Part shown: in pieces, positions 55,591-64,000 of the stretch
How the letters are laid out: each line of letters starts with the position of its first letter
Numbering within the stretch: position 1 is the stretch's first letter
Assembly (NCBI GenBank): GCA_033557465.1
Contig: JAWIIG010000038.1
Location: forward strand, 1,116,001 to 1,180,000
Source of the DNA: Ichthyophis bannanicus
Taxonomy: Eukaryota > Chordata > Amphibia > Gymnophiona > Ichthyophiidae
Direction of reading: 5' to 3'
DNA: 64,000 bases
Program-made: the position numbers and the translations under genes
The notes under the pieces: generated by a model
Database searches by the model: none
What the model was told of the DNA's origin: nothing
What the model saw: only the letters and a program-made list of their open reading frames with translations

Positions 55591-55806
55591 CTTCTTTTTC
55601 CGCAGAGCCAGCAGGTCGTGTTCCTGTCAACGCAGAAGAATTTCCTTATTTCTTTATTTCTTTTTGTGGTCGCGTCTGCCTTCCCCGATGCTCTACCGGT
55701 ACCGCCGGTATTTCTTTTCTTTTAAAAAAATTTAATTTTTCCATTCTTTTATTTTCTTCAGGTGCACCTGTCTTTTTGGGCCTTAAGGCCCAGAAATTTC
55801 CTTAAT

Positions 55807-57932
55807 ATGGAAAAACCTGCTTCAGGTTTTAAAAAGTGCACAAAATGTGGCGGTACCATTTCCGTCACCGACACATATGAATGGTGTTTAAAATGTTTAG
55901 GTCCTGACCACAGATTGTGTGTCCTGTGCTATGATGTCTAAAAGGGGTCGACAGAACCGAGCTCCTAAGCTCAGTACCCTGTTTCCCTCTGATGCGGCTT
56001 CGGTGGCATCGACGTCTTCCAGGGCTGCTTCTTCTACCCGTGGATCTCAGGTAACTAAACATAAGTCTAGCCGGTCCTCAAAGGGTAGATCTCCTTCTAA
56101 GCATCGAGATGCCTCTGGCGTTGCCCTCGAGGATTCTGCACCGGCAAAATTACCCCGGTGGGAGGCTTCGGCTTCCAAAGCACCATCATCGGGGTTCCAG
56201 GATGTTCTCGATGGCTCGGCTCGGCCTCGACAGATCTCCTGGTGCCATGCTCTGGGGTACCGGCAGTTTCCACCTGTACCGATTTCCAGGCATTGGCAGC
56301 GTCTATGGACCAGAGAATTCTGTCCATAGAACGCAGTCTAGCGGCTTTCCTTGTGGTATCGACGCCCTTGGTACCGCGACAGACAACTCCATCAGTATCA
56401 CAACCGGTACCGATAGCATCGACATCGGCATCGGTGCCTGCTATGCCGGTACCCTGTCCTTCGATGCCCGCCGGTACCGATTCCCCGGTACCGGTTATTC
56501 CCGATACCGATTTTGCTCAGTACGGGTATCGGGCTCTGCAAGAGCATCCAGACAGGCGATACTTCGATTCCTCAGAAGAATCTGAGGATTCTGAAAGTTC
56601 TGTCGATGCGGCGATGATGCTTCCTCAGGAGTCCTCCTCCCCTAAACGCAGGATGTCTCCTCCAGAGGACATGTCTTTCCAAGAGGGAAGAGGGAGGAGT
56701 AGCCTAGTGGTTGGGGCAAGGTACTTCAGGCTGGAAGGTCGGGGGTTCAAATCCCACTAGAGGACAGCAACCTTGGGCCGGAAGGACTGGGGTTTCTAGT
56801 CCCACAGATGCTCCTTGTGGTCTTGGGCAAGCCACTTAACCCTCCACTGCCCATGTTCCCTGTAAGTATTAGTGTATGTGTCTCATATCCCCGCGTGTTA
56901 AATGTATCTCCCAATTGTGTTATGACCGCTTTGATTGAAGGATAAGGGGGTATACAAAACTGTCTAAATAAAAATAAATAAAGACTTCATCCGAGGGGTG
57001 GCTCGGGGCCTTCCATCACTGTGACCCCTGAAACAGAGCCAAGGGCCAAGGAGTTGGATATTTTACAATATCCCAAAACTCCTAAGGATGCAGCTACCCT
57101 ACCCATTCATGAGATTCTATATGATCTCATGTTGAGGATGTGGGAAACACCACTTACCACCTCTCCTCATTCTCGTAGGTTAGATACTATGTATCGTGTC
57201 CCTCCTTGTCCTGGTTTCCATAAAACTCAGCTTCCCCACCACTCCATTGTGGTGGAATCTGCTATGAGAAGGATTAGAAGTGCAAAAAGACATGTCTCTA
57301 ATCCTCCAGGACGTGAATGCAGAACTCTGGATGCTTTTGGACGTAGAGTCTTTCAAGCTTCCATGCTTGCTGCAAGGATCAGTTCCTATAACCTCTACAT
57401 GGGAATGTTCCTAAAGGAAGTTACTGATCATCTACAGACTTTAAGTCCTTTCATCTCTGAGGATAAAAGGCAGGAGTTTCTCACTTGGCTCAAACATGCC
57501 CAAGATGTCTCTAAATTCTCCAACCGTGCAGCCTTCGACTGCTTTGAATGTATAAGCAGGGCCATGGCTATTGCCATAGGTGCTTGGCTCCAAGCATCTG
57601 ATTTAGAGCTCTGGGTACAAGATAAATTGGGAAATATCCCTTGTACTGGTGAGAACCTGTTTGGTAAAGATTGGCAAGAAAAAGCCAATGAGATGGATGC
57701 TGAAAATTCCACTTTGGATAGACTATCCAAGTCTACTGCTGATCCTGTTAGGAAAAAGTTGTTCAAGAGAACACCTTTTTCTAAAAAGAAGAGATTTTAT
57801 CCTGCTTATGCTCAGCAGGCATCTTCTGCAGGTCAGTTTTCAACCAAACGTCAGCAACCACCCAAACAGAAAAAAGTAAAGGCTGCTAGGCCTCAACCGT
57901 CTCAGCAGCCTCAGCCTCCTCAGAGCCTTTGA
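55807..57932 (+). pseudogene. DIRS-B gag-like protein, frameshifted and SINE-interrupted
   Basis: ATG 55807 starts a Cys-rich segment (FKKCTKCGGTISVTDTYEWC, then CLGPDH and CVLC) that may bind zinc. It stops at TAA near 55938 after a one-base shift. A Ser/Arg-rich linker follows in two further frames to about 56690. The SINE is inserted next. The main domain is open from about 57021 to 57932 (303 codons): RMWETPLTTSPHS, QLPHHSIVVESAMRRI, PGRECRTLDAFGRRVFQAS and WVQDKLGNIPCTGENLFGKD, ending in a basic, Gln/Pro-rich tail and TGA at 57930-57932. The order matches DIRS-A. Function (particle or RNA packaging) is inferred from position only. Confidence 0.75.
56695..56990 (+). mobile_element. tRNA-derived SINE inside DIRS-B gag
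   Basis: Head 'gtagcctagtggttggggca' (A box) and 'gggggttcaaatccc' (B box), body 'ttgtggtcttgggcaagcca' and tail 'aataaaaataaataaa'. The same subfamily as 19680-19975. It interrupts the gag frame, which ends prematurely within the SINE head. No clear target duplication by eye. Confidence 0.85.
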
Positions 57933-59855
57933 CTTTCTGCTAGAGAACTCAGCCTTTCTGGCTCTGGAAGGACCAGAACCGTCCACCATTCCAGGAAGGT
58001 TATGCCATTTTGCTCCCAGATGGGGGCAAATAACAGCAGAGCGTTGGACACTCTCCATCATAAGAGAGTGGTACAAACTTCATTTTTCAAGCATGCCCCC
58101 TCCCACAGTAGTGAAGCAATTCAATTCTTCGACCTCTCTCATCAACCTGCTAGGTCAGGAGGTTACCATCCTTCTTGCCCAAGGGGCAATAGAAGAAGTG
58201 CCTCTTCATCAACAGGGCACAGGGTTCTATTCCCCTTATTTTCTTATTCCAAAGAAAACAGGGGGATACAGACCTATCTTAGATCTCAGAGAATTGAACA
58301 AATTCCTAGTCAAGGAGAAATTCAAAATGATTTTTCTCGGAGCTCTGCTTCCATACCTTCAGAGTCAGGATTGGCTTTGTTCTCTAGATCTCAAGGATGC
58401 GTACACCCATGTTCTCATCCATCCAACCCACAGAAGGTTCCTTCGGTTCCTGTTTCAAGGAAAGCACTACCAATACAGGGTGCTTCCTTTTGGTCTGGCC
58501 TCTGCACCAAGGGTGTTCACGAAATGCATGGCTGTGGTAGCAGCATTTCTATGCACTCTGGGAATATTCGTCTTCCCTTCCTTGGACGACTGGCTCATTC
58601 GAGCTCCAACACAGTCAGAGGCCAGGACTTCTCTATCCTGCACAATGCGTATCCTTCAGTATTTAGGGCTGGTCATAAACATCCCAAAATCCAGTCTAAC
58701 TCCTACTCAATCTCTAGAGTTCATAGGAGCCCTGCTGGATACCACAAAGACAAGGGCCTACCTTCCCCAAGCCCGTTGCCTTCGCTTGGTGCAGTTAGCT
58801 TCTCAAGCAGCCCTAAAGCCCTTTTTAACTGCTCGAGAAATGTTGCAGTTGCTAGGCCACATGGCATCCACCGTGCATGTGGTACCATATGCTCGCCTTC
58901 ACATGAGGGCAGCTCAGTGGACTTTATCCACCCAATGGACCCAGGGATTAGGTTGCCTGTCAGACAGAATAGCAAACACAAGTCATCTCATTTTGTCTCT
59001 CCAATGGTGGAAGTCCACTCAAAACCTGTTGCTGGGGTCCCCCTTTCAGCAACCTCTGCCACAAGCAGCTCTTACAACAGATGCTTCTCCAATGGGTTGG
59101 GGAGCTCATCTGCAAGACCTCTCCACCCAGGGCACTTGGACTCCACAAGAGAGTTGTCTACATATCAAACTCTTGGAGCTCAGAGCAATCTTCCTTGCTC
59201 TGCGAGTGTTCCATACTCTGCTCAGCTACAAGACAGTCCTTATCCATACGGACAATCAAGTAGCCATGTTCTATGTGAACAAGAAGGGGGGAACAGGCAC
59301 TCTGTCGCTTTGCAACGAAGCTCTGCGACTGTGGGCCCTCGCCAGAGAGCATCACATCCATCTTCTGGCAGTGTATCTTCCAGGTGTTCCAAACTCTTGG
59401 GCAGACAGACTCAGTCGAGTTCTCCTTCCACACGAGTGGTCTCTTCATGCAGACCAGGTGGCCAAGATTTTTCAACTTTGGGGAACCCCGGACATAGACC
59501 TCTTTGCAAGTCCGTGGAATGCCAAACTTCCCCGGTTCTGTTCCAGAACTCGGCTCAGGGAGCTCAGGCCAAGGATGCTTTCCTCCTTCACTGGGGTCAA
59601 GACTTCTTGTATGCCTTTCCACCCATTCCCCTAATTCCCAAAACTCTCTTCAAGCTTCAGAGAGACAGAGGCCACATGATTCTCATAGCACCACATTGGC
59701 CACGCCAAGTGTGGTACCCTCGGCCTCTACATCTCTCTCAAGCTCCCTCCCTGGAGTTAGGGTCTGCTCCAGATCTCCTATCTCAGGAGAACAGAATATT
59801 ATGGCATCCCAATCCCCAGTCCCTGCATCTCAGGGCTTGGTTGCTGAAGGCCTAG
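57931..59855 (+). pseudogene. DIRS-B reverse transcriptase and RNase H (one frameshift)
   Basis: The pol frame overlaps the gag end in +1 (AFDFLLENSAF spans the gag stop). RT follows: GRLCHFAPRWGQ, FYSPYFLIPKKTGGYRPILD, LCSLDLKDAYTHVLIHP, YRVLPFGLASAPRVFTK and FPSLDDWLI. RNase H has TTDASPMGWGAH, LLELRAIFLALR, IHTDNQVAMFYVNKKGG and LPGVPNSWADRLSR. After DIDLFASPWNAKLPRFCS the frame breaks near 59570 and continues in the next frame (DAFLLHWGQDFLYAF) to the stop at 59853-59855. The catalytic box reads SLDD where DIRS-A has YLDD (58579-58590); both Asp are kept. A single indel is the only hard lesion. Confidence 0.9.
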
Positions 59856-60892
59856 ATCTCCAAGATCTTCATCTTTCTCAGCAAGTGAAAGATGTTCTTT
59901 ATGCTTCTAGGAAACCTTCCACTAGACGTTCTTATGCTTTCAAGTGGAAAAGGTTCACTGTTTGGTGTTCAGAAAAGGGTCTTAACCCCCTTGCTATACC
60001 CCTAGAATCTTTACTGGAGTATCTCCTCCATTTGTCTAATGCAAGCCTTAAGACAAATTCAGTAAGAGTCCATTTGAGTGCTATTGCAGCTTCTCTTAAA
60101 CCTCTAAATGGACAACCTATTTCCTCTCATCCTCTTATAGCAAGATTCATGAGAGGCCTCCTTCTAACTAAGCCTTCCATTAGACCACCTCCGGTGGCAT
60201 GGGACTTGAATCTGGTTCTTGGGCAGCTCATGAAGCCACCTTTCGAACCCTTAGCTACCACTTCCTTGAAATTTCTTTCTTGGAAGGTTATCTTTCTCAT
60301 TGCAATCACATCAGCACGCCGCATTAGTGAATTGCAAGCACTAGTAGCTAATCCACCTTATACAAGGTTTCATCATGACAAGGTGGTCCTTAGGACTCAT
60401 CCACACTTTATGCCTAAGGTGGTCTTGCCTTTTCACCTCAACCAGGAGGTCTACCTACCTGTCTTTTTTCCAGGACCTCATGCATCAAGTGCAGAGAGGA
60501 ATCTTCATACCCTGGACTGTAAAAGAACTATGGCTTTTTATTTACAGAGGACACAGCAACACAGAAAGTCTTCTCAGCTCTTTGTTGCTTTTGACCCTTC
60601 TCATTTGGGACTGCCAGTCTCCAAGAGAACACTATCCAACTGGATTGCTGAGTGTATTTCTTTCGCCTATCAGAGTAAGAACGTTTCTCTGGAGGGCCAT
60701 GTCACAGCTTACAATGTGAGAGCCATGGCAGCCTCAATGGCTCATCTGAACTCTGTGTCTATTGACGACATCTGTCGAGCAGCCACTTGGGCCTCGGTTC
60801 ATACCTTCACAGCCCATTACTGCTTGGACAAGGACTCCCGCCAGGATGCCTTGTTTGGTCAGGCTGTTCTCAAACACCTGTTCCATACTTAA
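59504..60892 (+). CDS. DIRS-B tyrosine recombinase, open frame
   Basis: The 462-codon frame is open, with the recombinase domain from about residue 120: ASRKPSTRRSYAFKWKRFTVW, then TNSVRVHLSAIAASLKPL, Arg I in ITSARRISELQALVANPP, and the C-terminal DICRAATWASVHTFTAHYCL holding the candidate nucleophile Tyr, ending FGQAVLKHLFHT. It overlaps the end of RT/RNase H by about 350 bases in another frame, as is usual for DIRS. Where the HxxR box is expected the sequence reads AYNVRAMAAS, i.e. Tyr in place of His. That may impair catalysis. No start is certain because the frame extends upstream across the pol gene (see findings). Confidence 0.85.
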   Translation: MQVRGMPNFPGSVPELGSGSSGQGCFPPSLGSRLLVCLSTHSPNSQNSLQASERQRPHDSHSTTLATPSVVPSASTSLSSSLPGVRVCSRSPISGEQNIMASQSPVPASQGLVAEGLDLQDLHLSQQVKDVLYASRKPSTRRSYAFKWKRFTVWCSEKGLNPLAIPLESLLEYLLHLSNASLKTNSVRVHLSAIAASLKPLNGQPISSHPLIARFMRGLLLTKPSIRPPPVAWDLNLVLGQLMKPPFEPLATTSLKFLSWKVIFLIAITSARRISELQALVANPPYTRFHHDKVVLRTHPHFMPKVVLPFHLNQEVYLPVFFPGPHASSAERNLHTLDCKRTMAFYLQRTQQHRKSSQLFVAFDPSHLGLPVSKRTLSNWIAECISFAYQSKNVSLEGHVTAYNVRAMAASMAHLNSVSIDDICRAATWASVHTFTAHYCLDKDSRQDALFGQAVLKHLFHT

Positions 60893-61009
60893 TCAACTCC
60901 TACCCACCATCCCTGATAGGATGCCAGAGATCCATGGGGGGAAGTGGAGCCCTTCTCAGGGACACACAACTTCTGGGGTTTCTCCCTGGCACCCAAAGCT
61001 GGGGAGTCC

Positions 61010-61108
61010 CCATATGTGATGACTAGATTCCTGCTTGTTCCTGGAGATAGCATAGTTACTCACCTGTAACAGGTGATCTCCGGGAACAGCAGGAATTTAG
61101 TCCTCACA
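61010..61108 (+). repeat. DIRS-B internal complementary region
   Basis: The reverse complement of the left outer end ('gattcctgcttgttcctgga') is joined at 'gatagcatag' to the reverse complement of the right outer end ('gttactcacctgtaacaggt'). Same design as in DIRS-A. Confidence 0.9.
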
Positions 61109-61192
61109 ACCCACCCACCTCCCCTAGGAGTTGTATCTCTCTATCTCTCTCTTTCCTTTCCCTCTCTCTCTCTTTGTCTCAGCTTTAAACTC

Positions 61193-61385
61193 AACTGGAG
61201 AGAGGCAGTTGGGAAAGGCGGGAAGGCAGCACGCAGGCGCTGTGGGATGCTCCCAAAAGCTTTCTGATTGGACGCTGGGGAGCGTTCCCGCGCAGGCTCC
61301 GTCGGTACCGATGATACCCATATGTGAGGACTAAATTCCTTCTGTTCCCGGAGATCACCTGTTACAGGTGAGTAACTATGCTTTC
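61193..61385 (-). repeat. DIRS-B right inverted terminal repeat
   Basis: 'aactggagagaggcagttgg' to 'gtgagtaactatgctttc'. Contains 'cacctgttacaggtg' near the outer end, as in DIRS-A. Confidence 0.9.
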
Positions 61386-61389
61386 CCGT

Positions 61390-62011
61390 AGGTAGTCATT
61401 TTATTCGCAATTTGAGCTGTGTAGAACAATGTTGTACATGTTCAGATTGGTGCTTCCAACATTGCTGGAGGATATATGCACAAAAATGTAGCATTTAGAA
61501 AGCAGAACACCTGATTTTATGCATTATCTGCATAACCACGCCCGGGGAGCGGGATGGGATCGGCAGGAAATACAGGCATATGCTCTGATTTCTGCTGGCA
61601 CATATATGCCCAAAGTTACTCCTGCCTTCTTGCAAGCATAATTTTGTGCAGGAGCTTTCAAACAGACTGTTTTATAGAGACACATAAGTGCATACATTTC
61701 CTTTATAAAATAGGCACACATATACACCGATGTGCCTTTCCTGTCTAGGAATCCTGTTATAAGATAACCTTCCCCTGTGTGTAAAGAAAAAGATGCTGTA
61801 GACTATAGATCTGGTTTCATTTTTCTTTCCTAGGCAAATGATTTTTCCACTTCTCCTAGTCTATGATAAAATCCTCGATGGTTCATTTTTGCCTCAAGGT
61901 TAATGGTGCATGGGAGGGAAAGGCATACCGCTTGCAGAGATAATTGGCAGTTTTAAAGAGTCGCTGTTAGCTATAAAATACCAGGTGTGAATTCTTTTTC
62001 TTTCTCTGCAG
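61390..62011. other. Intronic sequence before SSBP2 last exon, partly MITE-like
   Basis: 61390-61775 has internal words of the 36813 family ('aaaataggcacacatatac', end 'ttataagataacctt') and may be another diverged copy next to DIRS-B. The last 30 bases ('attctttttctttctctgcag') are a strong splice acceptor. Confidence 0.5.
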
Positions 62012-62041
62012 TATTCCCCCAGCATGACAATGAGTGTGTGA
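62012..62041 (+). CDS. SSBP2: SSBP2 last coding exon
   Basis: Nine codons, YSPSMTMSV, then TGA at 62039-62041. This is the invariant C-terminus of the SSBP2/3/4 proteins. A pyrimidine-rich acceptor ('ttctttttctttctctgcag') ends at 62011. The frame matches that of the exon at 43893-43991 (phase 0), so the two join without change after ...NPFQNES. The 18-kb intron between them contains DIRS-B and other repeats. Confidence 0.95.
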   Translation, partial: YSPSMTMSV

Positions 62042-62157
62042 TCCGTCCACCAGTTCATCTTCTGAAGACCACAGCGAGTCAGCCAACTTCACAGAACTAA
62101 TGCAGGAGTGAAACCAGCGTCACCATGTACGGTTTAACAAAAGGATCGCAGACACAC

Positions 62158-62226
62158 ATGCGCGCTCGTAAACACACACACATACACACACGCACGCATA
62201 CATACATACCCCCACACACAAACATT
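62158..62226. repeat. CA-rich microsatellite
   Basis: Interrupted ACACAC / CATACATA runs in the SSBP2 3' UTR. Confidence 0.85.
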
Positions 62227-62337
62227 TCTTTCTGCCATATATACCCTGTTTTTGTGGAGAAGGCGGGTCCAAGCATAAGATTCAAGCAGCTGTAAAGAGT
62301 GGCATATGTGAAATGCCCTACTGAACTGCAATCATCT

Positions 62338-62380
62338 GTACATATATATAAATATATATATATAGACATATATATATGTC
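62338..62380. repeat. TA-rich microsatellite
   Basis: Two (AT)n runs separated by 'gac' in the SSBP2 3' UTR; the flanks 'gtacatat' and 'atatgtcc' allow a hairpin. Confidence 0.85.
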
Positions 62381-62608
62381 CACAGGACATTGTAAAAGGA
62401 TATTATCACATGGCATCTTAATTAGAAACAAGTAGGGACTTTTATTCCATCTTTTTTTTTCACGTTTACATTTTAAATATTAAAAAGAATTGCTTTTCCT
62501 CCCCAAACTATTTTTTGCGCTGTGTATATCACTGCTTAATAAGTTATTTTTTTAAGGTAAACTCAGATGTTGTTATGGTTTTTGTAAATGTCTGCAAACA
62601 TGAATAGG

Positions 62609-62638
62609 AATAAAGTTGCTTCGAGTGCTTTTATTAAA
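62609..62638 (+). promoter_or_regulatory. Candidate poly(A) signals
   Basis: AATAAA at 62609-62614 and ATTAAA at 62633-62638, about 570-600 bases after the stop. Further candidates at 62943-62948 (ATTAAA) and 63141-63146 (AATAAA). The used site cannot be decided from sequence alone. Confidence 0.6.
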
Positions 62639-62640
62639 TC

Positions 62641-63229
62641 GCCTTTTGATACCGTACCATTTATCCTGTGAACTACAAACTGTACTGTTGCAAGAATAAG
62701 AGGAAAGCCGGTCTTGATATTATGAAGAAACAAGCAGTGACTTCACCTAGGCCTCAGTGACTTCACCATTGTACTACAATCTACCTTTGATCTTCAAAGT
62801 CCTGGAATGGGCCCTTGCCTTGAAGTAAGGTCTAACATTTTAGCTGCTTCCATTTTTATCAGTTGTGTGAGTTTCTTATCGGTTTACGTTTGTATATAAT
62901 ATTGCATTACTGATGCAAGTCCTAATTGGTTTGAAACACAACATTAAAGCATCGAGATATCTTCTTTGTCTAGAGATGCCGAGGAAGTGATCAGAAATAT
63001 TTGGATGGCTCTCTTCTCAGCAAGAGTGTTGACATAGTCACCACAGTACATCAAAATATGGGAGTTCCCGTTTCTGAGCGGGTTTTTGGAGTTTTGAGTA
63101 TTTCCATACCTCACTTAACCCTTCTTCCCCAAAAATTAATAATAAATGGGAGCTGAACTCTGTCCAAAAAGCGAGGGATTCCAGTCACGTGGGTAATATG
63201 TCAGGTGAGCAATATATGTAGTATAAAGA
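62641..63229. other. Downstream of the first poly(A) signals, no other gene recognised
   Basis: AT-rich sequence. It may still be 3' UTR if a distal signal (62943 or 63141) is used. Confidence 0.45.
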
Positions 63230-63608
63230 GAGTCATTTTATAAACGAGTACCTGGTTAACACACATTTTCACATGTATACTTTACGTCTGTTTTATAAAA
63301 TGAAGTATGCACCTACCTGACTTTATAAAATAGAGCGTAAGTGCGAAAGTATGAATGTATGTTAAGGCGTGATCACTTACACCATCCCTAGAGTTAATAT
63401 AAGTGACCGCTTCTACATTTTGCAATTTCACACATAAATTAAGGAATTTTATAAGCTCTGTGTGTGATTGCTCGCAGCGCCCATGTGCATGCCCACAGAC
63501 AAAGTGTGAGCCATGCAAACTTTGCGCAGACTTTCATACTAATTAATATTTTGTAAGAGGTCTTGTATGTGCTTTGTGCATAAATTTAGACGGCTCCTTA
63601 TAAAATGG
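63230..63608. repeat. MITE-like repeat (family of 36813)
   Basis: Left end 'gagtcattttataaacga', right end 'ctccttataaaatggtcact', an imperfect inverted pair. Interior words include 'cccatgtgcatgcccacaga'. Complete-looking copy of about 380 bp, non-coding. Confidence 0.65.
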
Positions 63609-63864
63609 TCACTTAAATACAAGCCGCATTGCTGTGTACATATTGCTAGGAAAACCTTTCAGCATATTCATAAGGGCATTTCCTTCTTTTTCTTCTGTAA
63701 TGAGAAGAACATTCTCCTGAAAATAGGTTAGAAGTATGTGATAAGTTGATAAATCTTACACAAGAATAAGGTTTTGTTCACATTCATTAAATTGTCTTCT
63801 CCGAAAGAGAAATGAAAAGCATGGTATTTAAAGATAGAACAATAGGTTAAAAACTTGGGAGGGG

Positions 63865-64000
63865 CATATTCTGTGGCAGTGCATATCCAGCGACCGTCCC
63901 TGAATATCTGGGTTTGCCAGATTGTAGTTTTGCAGTCCGGCCAGTGGAGCTCTTCAGCCTCTAACCAGACTGCAAAACCACATAAAGTTAGGAGAGCCTT
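63865..64000. repeat. Second serial-hairpin family, copy K2 (truncated by window end)
   Basis: 'ggggcatattctgtggcagt' opens a hairpin-rich segment; 'ttttgcagtc' (63928-63937) pairs with 'gactgcaaaa' (63968-63977). The words 'gcatatccag' and 'tgaatatctgg' echo K1 at 53735-54195. It runs off the window. Confidence 0.5.

Larger units (their letters stand above)
55427..61385 (+). mobile_element. DIRS-type tyrosine-recombinase retrotransposon B
   Basis: Inverted terminal repeats (55427-55590 and 61193-61385), an internal complementary region (61010-61108), and gag, RT/RNase H and recombinase frames in the same arrangement as DIRS-A. The coding DNA is more AT-rich than DIRS-A and the proteins are clearly diverged, so this is another subfamily. 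A SINE sits in gag (56695-56990). The recombinase frame is fully open. One indel near 59570 breaks RT/RNase H. Confidence 0.93.
62042..62640 (+). other. SSBP2: SSBP2 3' untranslated region
   Basis: Directly follows the stop codon. Contains CA-rich (62158-62226) and TA-rich (62338-62380) simple repeats and AT-rich sequence down to the first poly(A) signal. The UTR may extend further, to the ATTAAA at 62943 or the AATAAA at 63141. Confidence 0.75.

Noticed and set aside
56695..56765. A possible tRNA gene, because of the A- and B-box-like motifs
   Set aside because: The same head occurs in several SINE copies with a common body and tail, and no full cloverleaf is formed; it is a SINE.

Overview
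The window looks like intergenic-style or intronic DNA from a repeat-rich vertebrate genome. The only host gene I can support is the 3' end of SSBP2 (single-stranded DNA-binding protein 2), on the + strand. It is represented by a 33-codon penultimate exon at 43893-43991 and a terminal exon of 9 codons plus stop at 62012-62041, followed by a 3' UTR with poly(A) signals near 62609 and 62633. The 18-kb intron between them, and everything upstream of 43892 (presumably the preceding SSBP2 intron), is filled with transposable elements. The mixture of CR1, L2 and L1-clade LINEs, DIRS-type tyrosine-recombinase retrotransposons, tRNA-derived SINEs, a Tc1-like relic and foldback/MITE families suggests an amphibian. 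A large-genome caecilian is my best guess, but the species call is inference.

Layout. 1-2533: CR1-clade LINE copy A, one long open ORF2 entering from outside the window. 2.9-4.7 kb: an L1/Tx1-like ORF1 relic and a CR1 fragment, both on the minus strand. 4.7-5.45 kb: polypyrimidine repeat. 5.59 kb: tRNA-derived SINE. 9.1-12.3 kb: decayed CR1 copy C carrying a 460-bp retroposon insertion. 12.56-19.33 kb: CR1 copy D split by a nearly full-length 5.66-kb L1-clade LINE (13333-18989) with a poly(A) tail and target-site duplication. 20.6-24.5 kb: three copies of an unusual GC-rich repeat built almost wholly from consecutive hairpins (a fourth lies at 48 kb). 24.48-27.73 kb: CR1 copy F with an uninterrupted 989-codon ORF2. 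27.87-about 32 kb: CR1 copy G in the opposite orientation, so F and G form a roughly 3.2-kb inverted pair with a 140-bp gap. 32.3-32.83 kb: a 113-bp tandem array beside the 5' end of copy G. 33.3-35.7 kb: L2-clade LINE relic with the endonuclease region missing. 37.75-42.96 kb: DIRS element A, inserted in a MITE-like repeat. 43.29 kb: a 127-bp near-palindrome with a TTA duplication. 43.9 kb: SSBP2 penultimate exon. 45-55 kb: MITE-like, L2, SINE, CR1-tail, minisatellite, Tc1 and hairpin repeats. 55.43-61.39 kb: DIRS element B with a SINE inside gag. 62.0 kb: SSBP2 last exon and 3' UTR. The remainder is MITE-like repeats.

How the parts relate. The two DIRS copies show the full expected architecture: inverted terminal repeats, an internal region complementary to both outer ends, and gag, RT/RNase H and tyrosine recombinase reading frames. 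The gag-to-pol overlap and the pol-to-recombinase frame relation are the same in both copies. Each copy carries lesions, so neither appears autonomous. Nesting gives a relative order of insertion: L1 into CR1-D, SINE into DIRS-B, DIRS-A into a MITE, a CR1 tail into a MITE, and a SINE into an L2 relic. The strongest candidates for something undescribed are the serial-hairpin repeat families, the tandem array at the CR1 5' side, and the long second open frame lying across the DIRS RT/RNase H region. All identifications are by eye; no database search was possible.
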